A stretch of DNA of 64,000 nucleotides from Alphaproteobacteria bacterium (GTDB lineage: Bacteria > Pseudomonadota > Alphaproteobacteria > UBA828). Shown here piece by piece: positions 43,087-51,928 of the stretch. Positions within the stretch are counted from its first letter, which is position 1, and every line of letters starts with the position of its first letter. The DNA is taken from contig JAJDUK010000056.1 of NCBI GenBank assembly GCA_022826665.1, positions 78,257 through 142,256 of the forward strand, read 5' to 3'. The notes beneath the pieces were generated by a model. It searched no databases. It saw nothing but the letters and a program-made list of their open reading frames with translations, and was not told where the DNA came from. The position numbers and the translations under genes are program-made.

Positions 43087-43530
43087 ATGGCGGATCTCTC
43101 CCCGCGCCGGCGGTCGCAAGCCTCCTTCTATGCCGCGGCGCTGCTCTGGCTGCCGGCGGGCGTGCTGGCGTCGGCCGCGATCCGCTTCGGCCCGACTTCG
43201 ATGGCGCCCGGAGAGGAGGCGACGGCGACGCTCATGGCCGTGCCGTCGCTGATCGTGGCCGCGGTCTGCGGTCTGCCGCTGGCATGGGCTTGCCGGCGGC
43301 TGGGGCGGCTCGGGCACGCGCGCGCGGCGTGGATCGCGGGCGTGTTTCTCGGGGTTGCCACGGTGGCGGCGTCGCTCCCCGCCGGCCTGTTCGGCCCGCC
43401 GGGCATCGCCATCGTCGCCTTGGTGCTGAGCCTCCCGGTCTGGATTGCCGTGATCTGGCTCCGCCGGCAGGCGCAGGCGAATACCGACGCGGCGAGTCCG
43501 CCTCTGGACGGGCCGGATCGCCACCCATAG
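43087..43530 (+). CDS. Hypothetical four-helix membrane protein
   Basis: A 147-residue integral membrane protein of unknown function. About four hydrophobic helices are visible, around 14-34, 47-70, 78-96 and 103-124. A short polar loop follows helix one, and a charged tail ends DGPDRHP. No metal-binding motif is seen. It begins eight bases after the second cytochrome gene, so it is likely the last gene of the copA transcript and may be linked to copper or haem handling. That is inference from position only. Confidence 0.65.
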   Translation: MADLSPRRRSQASFYAAALLWLPAGVLASAAIRFGPTSMAPGEEATATLMAVPSLIVAAVCGLPLAWACRRLGRLGHARAAWIAGVFLGVATVAASLPAGLFGPPGIAIVALVLSLPVWIAVIWLRRQAQANTDAASPPLDGPDRHP

Positions 43531-43586
43531 GCTGACCGCGCGCCACCCATTCGAGCCACCGTGGCGCATCCAACCGTGGAGCGCCG

Positions 43587-44792
43587 ATGGAATCGCGACT
43601 GGGTGCGGCTCTGCGCCCGTACTTTCCGCTTGCTGCGGGAGTCCTGATCAACCTCTCGACCGGGATCCTCTACGCGTGGAGCGTCTTCGTGGCGCCGCTC
43701 GAAACCGAGCTGGGCGCCGACCGCGCGACGGTGAGCGGCGCGCAGTCGCTATGCCTCTTCACCGCGACGATCGGCTGCTTCGTGATGCACCGATTGCTGC
43801 ACTGGTTCACGCTCCCGCAGCTCACCCTGGTCATGGCGGCGGTGACGGCGGCCGGGTTCGCGCTCGCGGGCTTCGGCCAATCGGTCGCGGCACTCTATGT
43901 CGGCTACGGCGTATTCTTCGGCTTTGCCGTCGGCGTTGTCTATTTCGTCGCGATGACCGCGGCGAGCATCGACGGGCCGGTGAGACCCAGCATCGCCATG
44001 AGCATCAACATGTCGGCGGTCGCCATGGGCGGCATCGCCTGGTCACCCGGTCTTGCCATCCTGATGGCTGCCATGGGGCCGGAAACGACCTTCGGCGTGA
44101 CGGCTGCGATAAATTTCCTGGCCATTGCGATCGCGGCCGCGCTCATCACGCTCTCCCGCAAGACGCCGCCGGCGACCGGCGCGACCGGGCTCTTCCAGGA
44201 CATACTGACCGACCGGCCCCGCGTGGTAATCGTGATCTTTCTGGGTTTTCTCTGCATCGCCTTCACGGCGCTCGTGGTCATCGGTCACGCGGCGACGATG
44301 TTGGCCTCGTGGGGTGGGTCCGCGGGCGATACCCAGTTCGCACCGATGCTGAGCAGCGCCGGCTATGTGGTCGGCGGGCTGGTCGGCGGCCTGCTCGTCG
44401 ATGCGTTGACGGGCCGGCGCGTGCTCGTGGGCGTCGGGCTCGTCATGGGGGTGTTTCTGCTGGCGCTCTTCTTCGCGCCCGGCGTCGTCATGGGGCTCAC
44501 CGCCATTGCCGCAGTCGGCTTGGCCTTCGGCGTACTCGCGAGCGCGCACCCCGTGACCATCGCGGGCTATTACGGGGCGGCGGCGCTGCCGCGGGTCTTC
44601 GGCCGCATCGCCCTCGCTTACGGCCTGGGCGGCCTGCTCGGGCCGTTCTCGGCAGGGGCGATCTACGATGTCGATCATCACTACGGCAGCGCGGTCATTC
44701 TGATCGCCGTACTCGCGTTCCTGGGCGCGGTATTCTATGCCTGCTTGCCCCGCCGCGAGCGGCTCGGCGCATCGGCGCGGCCGGCGGCTTGA
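43587..44792 (+). CDS. MFS transporter (oxalate/formate antiporter-like)
   Basis: A 401-residue major-facilitator carrier with twelve hydrophobic helices. The N-terminal pattern LINLSTGILYAWSVFVAPLETELG recalls the OFA (oxalate:formate antiporter) family, and its second half has GYVVGGLVGGLLVDALTGRR in the matching loop. The OFA resemblance is moderate, so monocarboxylate transport is a possibility rather than a finding. ATG 43587. An alpha/beta hydrolase gene starts 15 bases after its stop with a GAGGAGGAGAC site, so the two likely form an operon: the hydrolase could act on the imported or exported compound. Confidence 0.82.
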   Translation: MESRLGAALRPYFPLAAGVLINLSTGILYAWSVFVAPLETELGADRATVSGAQSLCLFTATIGCFVMHRLLHWFTLPQLTLVMAAVTAAGFALAGFGQSVAALYVGYGVFFGFAVGVVYFVAMTAASIDGPVRPSIAMSINMSAVAMGGIAWSPGLAILMAAMGPETTFGVTAAINFLAIAIAAALITLSRKTPPATGATGLFQDILTDRPRVVIVIFLGFLCIAFTALVVIGHAATMLASWGGSAGDTQFAPMLSSAGYVVGGLVGGLLVDALTGRRVLVGVGLVMGVFLLALFFAPGVVMGLTAIAAVGLAFGVLASAHPVTIAGYYGAAALPRVFGRIALAYGLGGLLGPFSAGAIYDVDHHYGSAVILIAVLAFLGAVFYACLPRRERLGASARPAA

Positions 44793-44807
44793 GGAGGAGA
44801 CGGAACC

Positions 44808-45635
44808 ATGCCGCATGTCACGACCAATGACGGAATCCGCCTTCACTACGTGGAGAAGGGGACCGGCGCGCCCCTCGTCATGATCCCCGGCTGGTCGCAG
44901 ACCGCCGCGCAGTTCGAGGCACAGATCGAGGGGCTTTCAGCGAGCCGCTGGGTCATCGCCTTCGACATGCGCGGGCACGGCGAGTCCGACAAGCCGGAGC
45001 ACGGCTACAAGATTCAGCGCCTCGCCATGGACGTACGCAACGCGATCGAGGCGCTCGGGCTGGAGCGGGTGAGCCTGCTCGGCCACTCCATGGGCTGCTC
45101 CGTGATCTGGTGCTACATCGACCTCTTCGGTGAAGCGGGGCTGGAGCGGCTGGTTCTCGTCGATCAGATGCCCGCGATCACCGCGCGCAGCGAGTGGTCA
45201 GAGCAGGAGAAGCAGGACGCCGGCGCGATCTTCGACGGCGCGAGCCTCTACGAGACCATCGGCGCCCTCGCGGGGAAAGAAGGCGTGGCGACCACCAAGG
45301 GCTTCATCGGCGGCATGTTCACCGGCGGCTTTCCAGAGGAGCAGGTGGCGTGGGTCATCGAACAGAACCGCAAGATGCCGCGCCGCCACGCGGCCACGCT
45401 GCTCCTCAATCACGCGACGCAGGACTGGCGCGACCTGATCCCCCGCATCACGCTGCCGGCACTCATCGTCGGCGGCCGAGTCAGCCTGATCGACTGGCGT
45501 TCGCAGGAATGGATGCACCGCCAGATCGTCGGCTCACAGCTCGAAATCTTCGAGGAGGCCGACGGCGGCAATCACTTCATGTTCATGGAGAACCCGGAGC
45601 GCTTCAACCGCCTCGTGAACGCGTTCCTCGGCTGA
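44808..45635 (+). CDS. Alpha/beta hydrolase
   Basis: A 275-residue alpha/beta-hydrolase-fold enzyme. The oxyanion segment is MIPGWSQTA, the nucleophile is in the elbow LLGHSMGCSV, and the catalytic histidine is in GGNHFMFMENPERF at the end. This arrangement fits esterases and lipolytic or haloperoxidase-like hydrolases. No more precise substrate is visible. Start ATG 44808 has GAGGAGGAGAC upstream. It lies just behind the MFS carrier and is convergent with the NCS2 permease gene after a 15-base gap. Confidence 0.87.
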   Translation: MPHVTTNDGIRLHYVEKGTGAPLVMIPGWSQTAAQFEAQIEGLSASRWVIAFDMRGHGESDKPEHGYKIQRLAMDVRNAIEALGLERVSLLGHSMGCSVIWCYIDLFGEAGLERLVLVDQMPAITARSEWSEQEKQDAGAIFDGASLYETIGALAGKEGVATTKGFIGGMFTGGFPEEQVAWVIEQNRKMPRRHAATLLLNHATQDWRDLIPRITLPALIVGGRVSLIDWRSQEWMHRQIVGSQLEIFEEADGGNHFMFMENPERFNRLVNAFLG

Positions 45636-45650
45636 ACCCGAGCCTTCGCG

Positions 45651-47405
45651 CTACGCCCTCGCCTCCACGCGGATCGTGACGATGTCCGTGTCGTGATACT
45701 GCTGGTGGTGGACCGAGGAGGCGAGATGGCGCAGGAGCCGTAGCGACACCTCCCGCTCGGGCGCATCCTCGGACGCCTCGCCCATGAGCGCGATGCGGTC
45801 CTCCAGGTTTTCTTCGCCAGGGGCGGCGATGAATTCCAGCACCGCGGCGCCGCCCTCCTTGTGGGCGGTGAGCAGCAGGCGGCGCTTCCGGTGCGGTGCG
45901 CCTTCCGCCTCTTCCTCCTCGTCGTGCCGCAGGAGGGTCAGAATCGCCTCCTCCGCTGCCGCGTCCAAGCGGTGCGCCATCGCTTCGCCCCAGCCGCTGC
46001 GTGACGCGAAGGATTGGAGGAACTCCCTGATCTTCGGCAGAGAGGCGACCTCGAACGGCGTCTGGATGCGACGCCGGCGGGGTGCCGCCAGCTCCACGAA
46101 GAGCGTGAGGAGGATCGCCGTCATCCCGCCGGCCGTCATGCCGTTCTCCAAGAGCCCGCCAGCAATGCCCGAGACATGCTCTGGAAAGATCACGCCATTC
46201 TGGAAACCGACCCCGATCCAGAAGGACACCCCTGCGATCAGACCCTTGCGGTAGTCCACCCCGTCCTGGATGACGATCCGCATGCCGACGACGAAGAGCA
46301 GCCCCAGCAGAACCGTGATGTAGGCCGCCGCAACCGGCCCCGGTATCGCCAGCACAACGGCGAGTGCCTTTGGAATGAACGCCACCACGACGAACGCGAT
46401 CCCGAGTGCGACGCCCACGCTGCGGGCGCCCACGCCGGTGAGCGCGGTCACCGATATGCTCGTGGAATAGGTTGTGTTGGGCACGGTCCCCATCAGGCCG
46501 GAGAGCAGGTTGCCCACGCCGTCCGCGCCCACTGCCCCTTGCACCGCCCGAAAATTCACCGCGCGCGGCTTGCGCCAGGAGACGCGCTGGATGGCGATAC
46601 CGTCGCCCACCGTTTCGACGGCGCCGACCAGGGTCACGAAGACGAAGGCCGGGAGCAGCCCCCAGAAGACCGGCCCGAAGTCGATATCGAAGCCCGGCCA
46701 TCCGCCCGATGGCACACCCACCCACGATGCTGCGGCGATGCCGGCGACGTCGTAGAAGCCGAAATACCCGGCAACCCCGCAGCCGGCGACGATGCCGATG
46801 ACCGGCGCCCAGAGTCTGAGCGCGCCCGTGGCTTTCAGCGAGATGCCGCACAGGACGAGCACAGTCACGAGCGCCGCGAGTGGCGCGCCGAGCTCCGACG
46901 TGCCCTCCGGAACCTGACCCAACATGCCGAAGACGATCGGCATCACCGTGACCGGGATCAGCATGATGACGGTGCCCGAGACGGTCGGCGTCAGAATCCG
47001 CCGGAGCAGCGAAAGCCGCCACGCGAGCAGGAATTGGAAGAGGGCGGAGATCACCACCAACGTCGCCAGCATAGCCGGGCCGCCCTGGGCAATCGCGCCG
47101 ACGCAGATCGCGATGAAGGCCCCGGAGGTGCCCATGACGAGCACGTAACCGGCACCGATCCGCCCGACGCGGACCGCCTGCAGGACCGAGGTGATGCCGC
47201 TGACCAGGACGGCGCCGAAGACCGCCCACGAGAGATAAGATTCCGCCCCTCCGGCGGCGCGGACCACGATCGCAGGCGTCAACGCGACGCCAGCGATGCA
47301 AAGGACGGCGAGCTGAAGGCCGAGGCCGCAGCTGAGCGCAATGGGCGGTCGTTCGTCGGGCTCGTAGCGAACGCCGCCCGGCCGCTCGGAGCCGCCTGTC
47401 GTCAT
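45651..47405 (-). CDS. NCS2 uracil/xanthine-type permease with C-terminal RsbW-like domain
   Basis: A 584-residue protein. The first about 430 residues are an NCS2 nucleobase permease with twelve to fourteen helices and the family stretch LVGAVETVGDGIAIQRVSWRK. After that, residues about 440-584 form a soluble domain (TPFEVASLPKIREFLQSF, AAEEAILTLLRHD, RRLLLTAHKEGGAAVLEFIA, NLEDRIALMG, SLRLLRHLASSVHHQQYHDTD). That order resembles the HATPase fold of RsbW anti-sigma kinases, though the N-box Asn is replaced by Leu. Such a tail is not part of ordinary NCS2 carriers. ATG 47405 was chosen for its AGGGTGC site; a start 14 codons earlier is possible. Function of the tail is unknown. Confidence 0.82.
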   Translation of the reverse strand: MTTGGSERPGGVRYEPDERPPIALSCGLGLQLAVLCIAGVALTPAIVVRAAGGAESYLSWAVFGAVLVSGITSVLQAVRVGRIGAGYVLVMGTSGAFIAICVGAIAQGGPAMLATLVVISALFQFLLAWRLSLLRRILTPTVSGTVIMLIPVTVMPIVFGMLGQVPEGTSELGAPLAALVTVLVLCGISLKATGALRLWAPVIGIVAGCGVAGYFGFYDVAGIAAASWVGVPSGGWPGFDIDFGPVFWGLLPAFVFVTLVGAVETVGDGIAIQRVSWRKPRAVNFRAVQGAVGADGVGNLLSGLMGTVPNTTYSTSISVTALTGVGARSVGVALGIAFVVVAFIPKALAVVLAIPGPVAAAYITVLLGLLFVVGMRIVIQDGVDYRKGLIAGVSFWIGVGFQNGVIFPEHVSGIAGGLLENGMTAGGMTAILLTLFVELAAPRRRRIQTPFEVASLPKIREFLQSFASRSGWGEAMAHRLDAAAEEAILTLLRHDEEEEAEGAPHRKRRLLLTAHKEGGAAVLEFIAAPGEENLEDRIALMGEASEDAPEREVSLRLLRHLASSVHHQQYHDTDIVTIRVEARA

Positions 47406-47494
47406 TCCGCACCCTCCCTGTCCAGAGCGCGGACCGTACTGTGGCACACGAGCGAGGTGCGATTAAGGGAGACGTAGAACTCTTAGTCGCGCAG

Positions 47495-48397
47495 TCAGAC
47501 GTCGTACTCCAGGCCGATGTCGCGGTAGCGCTCGGGGTCCTCGAGCCAGCGCTGCCTCACCTTGACGAAGAGCTTGAGGTCGATCGGGCGGTCGAGGATC
47601 TGAGAGAGCTCGGCGCGCGCCGCCGTGCCGATCGCCCTGATCTGCCGCCCGCCCTTGCCGAGGACGATGCCTTTGTGCGTCTCCCGCTGCACGTAGATCA
47701 CTTGCTCGACCCGTGCGCCCCCGTTTCGGGCGCTGGTCCAGCCTTCGGTCTCGACCGCGACGGCATAGGGCAACTCCTGGCGCAGCTGCAGGAAGAGCTG
47801 CTCGCGCGTGATCTCCGCCGCCAGCAGGCGCTCCGATATGTCGGTGAGCTGGTCTTCCGGGTAGAGCCAGGGGCCCGGCGGCATCCGCGCCTTGAGCATG
47901 TCCAACAGGTCGTCGACCCCGTCGCCGTCGAGCGCCGAGACCATGAAGATCTCGGCCGCGAGCCCGGTTTCCTCGACCCCCGCCGCGAGTGGCAGCAGGG
48001 CGTGGCGCGGCACCAGGTCGATCTTGTTTAGCGCCACCAGGGTTTCGCGCCTGGTCTCCTTGAGCCGGTCGATGATGGCCCTGGTCTCGCCCGTCAACCC
48101 ACGCCGCGCGTCCACCAGCAGCAGGATGGCATCGGCGTCGTGCGCGCCGCTCCAGGCGGCGTGGACCATCGCGCGCTCGAAACGGTGCCGGGCGGCGAAG
48201 ATACCGGGCGTGTCGACGAAGACGAGCTGGACGTCGTCGATCACGCGGATGCCGCGCAGCCGGCTCCGCGTGGTCTGCACCTTGGGCGTGACGATGGCGA
48301 CCTTGGCGCCGACCAGCAGATTGACCAGCGTCGACTTGCCGACATTGGGCGCCCCCAGCACGGCGACGAAGCCCGCGCGGGTGCCGCCCTCAGCCAT
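47495..48397 (-). CDS. era: GTPase Era
   Basis: A 300-residue ribosome-assembly GTPase that binds the 3' end of 16S rRNA. The P-loop is GAPNVGKST at 15-23, the switch II is DTPG in FVDTPGIF, and NKIDL is the base-recognition motif. The C-terminal KH domain has HKGIVLGKGGRQIRAIG. ATG 48397 is chosen because it begins the family N-terminus; it overlaps the rnc stop by eight bases. The order lepB-rnc-era is the usual one. The gene ends 90 bases from the divergent NCS2 permease start. Confidence 0.96.
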   Translation of the reverse strand: MAEGGTRAGFVAVLGAPNVGKSTLVNLLVGAKVAIVTPKVQTTRSRLRGIRVIDDVQLVFVDTPGIFAARHRFERAMVHAAWSGAHDADAILLLVDARRGLTGETRAIIDRLKETRRETLVALNKIDLVPRHALLPLAAGVEETGLAAEIFMVSALDGDGVDDLLDMLKARMPPGPWLYPEDQLTDISERLLAAEITREQLFLQLRQELPYAVAVETEGWTSARNGGARVEQVIYVQRETHKGIVLGKGGRQIRAIGTAARAELSQILDRPIDLKLFVKVRQRWLEDPERYRDIGLEYDV

Positions 48398-49091
48398 CGC
48401 CGTCGCTCTCGCCATCGGCGATGCGCGCGAGTAACGCGCCGGCGGCGCCCTGCTCTGCCGCGCGCTTGGTGGCTCCGGTGGCGACCGCCTTGCCGAGCCC
48501 GGCGACCTCCGCTTCGACCTCGAAAAGCGGGGCGTGGGCGGGGCCGGTAGAGGATAGAGTGCGGTAGACCGGCAGCCCGAGCGCCCGCGATTGCGTCCAC
48601 TCCTGAAGCCGGGTCTTGGGATCGCGCGGCGGTTCGGGGTCGGCGTTCATCGCCGGCGCCCAGTGGCGGCGAATGAAGCGCTCGGCGGTCTCCAAACCCC
48701 CGTCCACGTAGAGCGCGCCGATGACCGCCTCGCAGGCATCCGCCAGATTGGCCGGATTGTCGCGTCCGCCGCCGGCGCCCTCGCTGCGGCTCAGCGTTAG
48801 CCGGTCGCCGAGCGTGAGGCTGCGGGCCACGCCCTCCAACGCCTCGCGGCGGACGAGCGCCGAATAACGCTGCGAGAGGGCGCCCTCGGCCTCGTGCGGG
48901 AACGCCTCGTACAGCATTGCCGCCACGACCATGCCGAGCACGCGATCGCCCAGGAATTCGAGGCGCTGGTTGCTGCCAGCCTGCGTGCCGGCGCTCGGAT
49001 GGCGGAGCGCGAGAGCGAGCAGCGCCGGTCGCGCGAAGCGGTGGCCAAGAGCCTCTTCGAGCGAGCCCGCCGCTGCGGCGTCGTCTGCCAC
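48390..49091 (-). CDS. rnc: Ribonuclease III
   Basis: A 233-residue double-strand-specific endoribonuclease that processes rRNA and regulatory RNAs. The catalytic signature is NQRLEFLGDRVLGMV near 41-55, and ADACEAVIGALYVDGG holds further acidic ligands. The double-stranded RNA-binding domain is at the end (DPKTRLQEWTQSRALGLPVY and KAVATGATKRAAEQGAAGAL). The start is GTG at 49091. The gene sits between lepB, 35 bases upstream, and era, which overlaps its stop by eight bases. Confidence 0.95.
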   Translation of the reverse strand: MADDAAAAGSLEEALGHRFARPALLALALRHPSAGTQAGSNQRLEFLGDRVLGMVVAAMLYEAFPHEAEGALSQRYSALVRREALEGVARSLTLGDRLTLSRSEGAGGGRDNPANLADACEAVIGALYVDGGLETAERFIRRHWAPAMNADPEPPRDPKTRLQEWTQSRALGLPVYRTLSSTGPAHAPLFEVEAEVAGLGKAVATGATKRAAEQGAAGALLARIADGESDGDG

Positions 49092-49126
49092 CGGCTCCGG
49101 CAGCGGCTCAGCTGCGCCTGCGGGCG

Positions 49127-49894
49127 CTAGTCGATCGCCTTGAAGACCCGTTCGCTGCGTGTCGCGCTCGGCCAGTTCCAGACCTCCCCGATGCTGGTTC
49201 CATCTTCCAGCGAGTGGAAGATGAACTCGGCCCGGCCCACGAGGTTTTCGGACGGGATGAACCCGACCGAGGGCACACGGCTGTCGAGCGAGTTGTCCCG
49301 GTTGTCGCCCATGGCGAAGTAATGGTCGGCGGGCACGGTATAGATCTGCGTGTTGTCGAGGCCGCCGGTGGGCGTCGCGTCGAGGGTCATGTAGCTCACG
49401 CCGTTCGGCAGCGTCTCGCGATACTGGCGCAGGACCCGCTCCCGGCCGTAGCGGTCCGTGTAGCTGTAGTCGTCCACGCGTTCGCGCTTCACCGGCGTGC
49501 CGTTGATGTGGAGCACCCCCTTGAGCACCTGGATGCGGTCTCCCGGCAGCCCGATGATGCGCTTGATGTAGTCGGTCTCGTTGTCGCGGGGCAGCTTGAA
49601 GACCGCGACATCGCCCCGATCGGGCGGGCTGTCGATGATGCGTCCGTCAAAGATATCGACGCCCCAGGGCAGGGAGTACGTGCTGTAGCCGTAGGCGTAT
49701 TTCGACACGAACAGGTAGTCGCCGACAAGCAGGGTCGGGATCATCGAGCCCGAGGGGATGTTGAAGGGCTCGATGGCGACGGTGCGGACGATCAGCGCGG
49801 CAAGCACCGCGTAGATCAGGGTCCGGATCGTGTCCCAGAAGCCGCTGAATCTGCGCTTGGCTGAGCTCTTGTCTTGAGATTTGGCGCGCGCCAT
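49127..49894 (-). CDS. lepB: Signal peptidase I
   Basis: A 255-residue inner-membrane peptidase that removes signal peptides from exported proteins. A basic N-terminus and one membrane helix (TIRTLIYAVLAALIVRTVAI) precede the catalytic Ser50 in PSGSMIPTLLVGDYL and the catalytic Lys114 in DYIKRIIGLPGD. The terminal block GDNRDNSLDSR is also intact. The ATG is at 49894. It belongs to the acpS-lepB-rnc-era run. Confidence 0.96.
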   Translation of the reverse strand: MARAKSQDKSSAKRRFSGFWDTIRTLIYAVLAALIVRTVAIEPFNIPSGSMIPTLLVGDYLFVSKYAYGYSTYSLPWGVDIFDGRIIDSPPDRGDVAVFKLPRDNETDYIKRIIGLPGDRIQVLKGVLHINGTPVKRERVDDYSYTDRYGRERVLRQYRETLPNGVSYMTLDATPTGGLDNTQIYTVPADHYFAMGDNRDNSLDSRVPSVGFIPSENLVGRAEFIFHSLEDGTSIGEVWNWPSATRSERVFKAID

Positions 49895-49953
49895 GTGCGG
49901 TCGGTTCGGTTCCAGCTGTTCGCGGCCCGGGCCGCCCGCTGCCCTCGTTGCCG

Positions 49954-50358
49954 TCAGTCGGTTGCAGGGATTGCCGTAATCACCACGATGGCCTGGGCGA
50001 TGGGTGGCTCATCGGTCATGGTCACGTCGATCCGGCACCTCATGCCCGAAGGCGTGAGCGATTGCAAGCGTTTGAGCGCGCCGCCGCTGAGCTCGATGGT
50101 CGGCTGGCCGCTGGGCAGGTTGACCACCGCCATGTCGCGCCAGAAGACGCCGTTGCGAAGCCCGGTGCCGAGCGCCTTCGCGCAGGCCTCCTTGGCGGCG
50201 AAGCGACGGGCATAGGTTTCCTCCGGCCTCAGCCGGCGCTCCGCGCGTGCGCGTTCGACTGCGGTGAAGACACGGTGGGTGAATCGCGCGCCGAAGCGGT
50301 CGAGCGTGCCAGCGATCCGTCGAATGTCGACGATGTCGGCGCCGAGGCCGACGATCAT
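49954..50358 (-). CDS. acpS: Holo-[acyl-carrier-protein] synthase
   Basis: A 134-residue 4'-phosphopantetheinyl transferase that activates acyl carrier protein for fatty-acid synthesis. The family motifs are [12 protein letters not shown] at 4-15 and [16 protein letters not shown] around 52-67, which carry the magnesium ligands. ATG 50358 gives the usual [12 protein letters not shown] start; an in-frame ATG eleven codons earlier is less likely. A DUF2062 gene lies 46 bases upstream in the position often held by pdxJ. Confidence 0.95.
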   Translation of the reverse strand: MIVGLGADIVDIRRIAGTLDRFGARFTHRVFTAVERARAERRLRPEETYARRFAAKEACAKALGTGLRNGVFWRDMAVVNLPSGQPTIELSGGALKRLQSLTPSGMRCRIDVTMTDEPPIAQAIVVITAIPATD

Positions 50359-50404
50359 GGGCCAGGCCGGCGGCTCGGCAACGGCGCTCACGGCACGCGC
50401 CCCA

Positions 50405-51163
50405 TCAGCGGCCGCGGTCCACCAGCACCTGGTCGAGATGGGTCACGTTCGCGGCGGCCGGCTGGGCGTCCCCCTGGGCGGGCTCAGGGGCTGCATCGGG
50501 GATGGTGATTTCGTCATCCGCCTGCCGCGCGGGGTCCGATCTGGCGCGGCGCTCCTCGTCGAGTATGCGCCTGCGCCGCAGGCGCCTGGTTTGGCGGTGG
50601 TGCTGGTAGTTGCCCACCACCCGTCGGATCGGGAAGTAGAAGACAACCCACACGACCACCGCCGTCGGCAGGCCGCCAACCAGCATGGGCAGCAGCACCG
50701 TGCCCGGCTCCTCGAAGATGGTGCCGATGGTGAGATCCGCGGGCAGCTCCTGCCCGCGCTCGTAGCCCAGGATCTTGGTTCCAAGCCAAATGATGCCCGC
50801 CCAGATGAACGGGAAGGTCCACGGATTGCCGACTGCGGTGCCGATCGCCGACGCGATGATGTTGCCGCGCAGCGCCCAGGCGAGTACGGCGGCGAGAATG
50901 AAGTGGAACCCGATCAAGGGCGTGAACGAAACCGCCGCGCCGCACGCGAAGCCGCAGGCGATGGCGTAGGGCGAGCCTTGCAGGCGTTTAAGCTTGAAGG
51001 TCCAATATCGGAGAACCCGGCCCCAGTTCATGTTGGGCCACACGAACCGCCGCAAGCGGGCCCATCGGCTCAGCTTCTTGCGTCGGCGAAACAGGCTCAA
51101 GGCGGCCCTCGCCTCAGCCCGCGCCCCGCTGGACTCTCCGCCCCAGCCAAGCGCGCGACGCAC
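50405..51163 (-). CDS. DUF2062 membrane protein
   Basis: A 252-residue protein with a DUF2062 domain of unknown function. The typical segment [24 protein letters not shown]...[24 protein letters not shown] is complete and is followed by two more hydrophobic helices. The tail is basic ([19 protein letters not shown]) and then low-complexity acidic/alanine-rich. The GTG at 51163 is the longest plausible start; a TTG near 51100 just before [10 protein letters not shown] is an alternative and would remove a non-conserved leader. Proteins with this domain commonly neighbour envelope genes, as here with lepB and acpS. Confidence 0.78.
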   Translation of the reverse strand: MRRALGWGGESSGARAEARAALSLFRRRKKLSRWARLRRFVWPNMNWGRVLRYWTFKLKRLQGSPYAIACGFACGAAVSFTPLIGFHFILAAVLAWALRGNIIASAIGTAVGNPWTFPFIWAGIIWLGTKILGYERGQELPADLTIGTIFEEPGTVLLPMLVGGLPTAVVVWVVFYFPIRRVVGNYQHHRQTRRLRRRRILDEERRARSDPARQADDEITIPDAAPEPAQGDAQPAAANVTHLDQVLVDRGR

Positions 51164-51337
51164 GACCGGAAGCCACCGCCCATGTCATCGCCATCCTCCC
51201 AACTGCGGGTCCACCCTTCTTATTTTTCCTCCCTAATCCGAGAGTTAGCCCAAGTCTGCGCCGTCATGCAAGACCCGACGAGTCTGCTTGCTCAAACCCC
51301 CGGCTCCCGTTGGTACCAATCGCCGGCCCAGTCAGCC

Positions 51338-51365
51338 TTGCATTTAGTGTGTGATACTGTATGTT
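51338..51365 (+). promoter_or_regulatory. Candidate gcrA promoter
   Basis: TTGCAT (51338-51343) and TATGTT (51360-51365) with a 16-base spacer lie upstream of gcrA in a 270-base gap. A GANTC methylation site (GAGTC, 51280-51284) is 54 bases further up. In other alphaproteobacteria CcrM methylates GANTC and GcrA responds to it. The rest of 51164-51433 shows no gene or RNA that I can recognise. Confidence 0.4.
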
Positions 51366-51433
51366 GGGCGTTTAGGGCACAGCGCGACAATATTTGGACC
51401 GGTGCAAGCCCGGCACCGCACGGAGGGACGGTT

Positions 51434-51895
51434 ATGACAGCCTGGACGCCGGAGCGGGTCGCCACCGTGACCCGGCTGTGGAACGAAGGACTCACGACCG
51501 CCGAGATCGGGCGTGCGGTCGGCATGTCAAAGAACGCCGTCGTCGGCAAGGCGCATCGCCTGCAGCTGCCGCCGCGCCCGTCGCCGATCCGGCGCGGAAA
51601 GAGTTATTCGCGCACACCGAAGGTCAAGAACGGCGTGAATGGTGCAAACGGTGTGCATGGCACGAACGGGCGCAAGTCGGCAACGGCGCAGTCTGGGATC
51701 GTGGTGCCGGCAAGATCGCGAGTGCCGGAGCCGCCTCTCGCCGTCGGCAGTTCGGCGTGCAAATGGCCGATCGGCCATCCGGACGAGCCCAGCTTCCACT
51801 TTTGCGGCGAGCTTGCGCTGCTCGGCAAGCCCTACTGCCTGGAGCACTACCGGAGGGCCTACGTGGCCGTCAGGCCCCGCTCCGACGCGGCCTGA
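51434..51895 (+). CDS. gcrA: GcrA cell cycle regulator
   Basis: A 153-residue GcrA homologue. This sigma70-binding regulator is found in alphaproteobacteria and activates cell-cycle genes at GANTC-methylated promoters. The N-terminal DNA-binding helix-turn-helix is WTPERVATVTRLWNEGLTTA with MSKNAVVGKAHRLQL, and the C-terminal sigma-interacting domain has CKWPIGHPDEPSFHFCG and KPYCLEHYRRAYV. The linker is short and has a Asn-Gly-rich stretch (KNGVNGANGVHGTNGRK), more repetitive than usual. ATG 51434 is well defined. This is one of the best lineage markers in the window. Confidence 0.94.
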   Translation: MTAWTPERVATVTRLWNEGLTTAEIGRAVGMSKNAVVGKAHRLQLPPRPSPIRRGKSYSRTPKVKNGVNGANGVHGTNGRKSATAQSGIVVPARSRVPEPPLAVGSSACKWPIGHPDEPSFHFCGELALLGKPYCLEHYRRAYVAVRPRSDAA

Positions 51896-51928
51896 CCCAT
51901 CCCCGACGGGGCCTCGCCGCCAGCGTCG

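Noticed and set aside
51901..51911. CCCC-GAC-GGGG hairpin after gcrA
   Set aside because: Only four base pairs and no T-tract; too weak to call a terminator.
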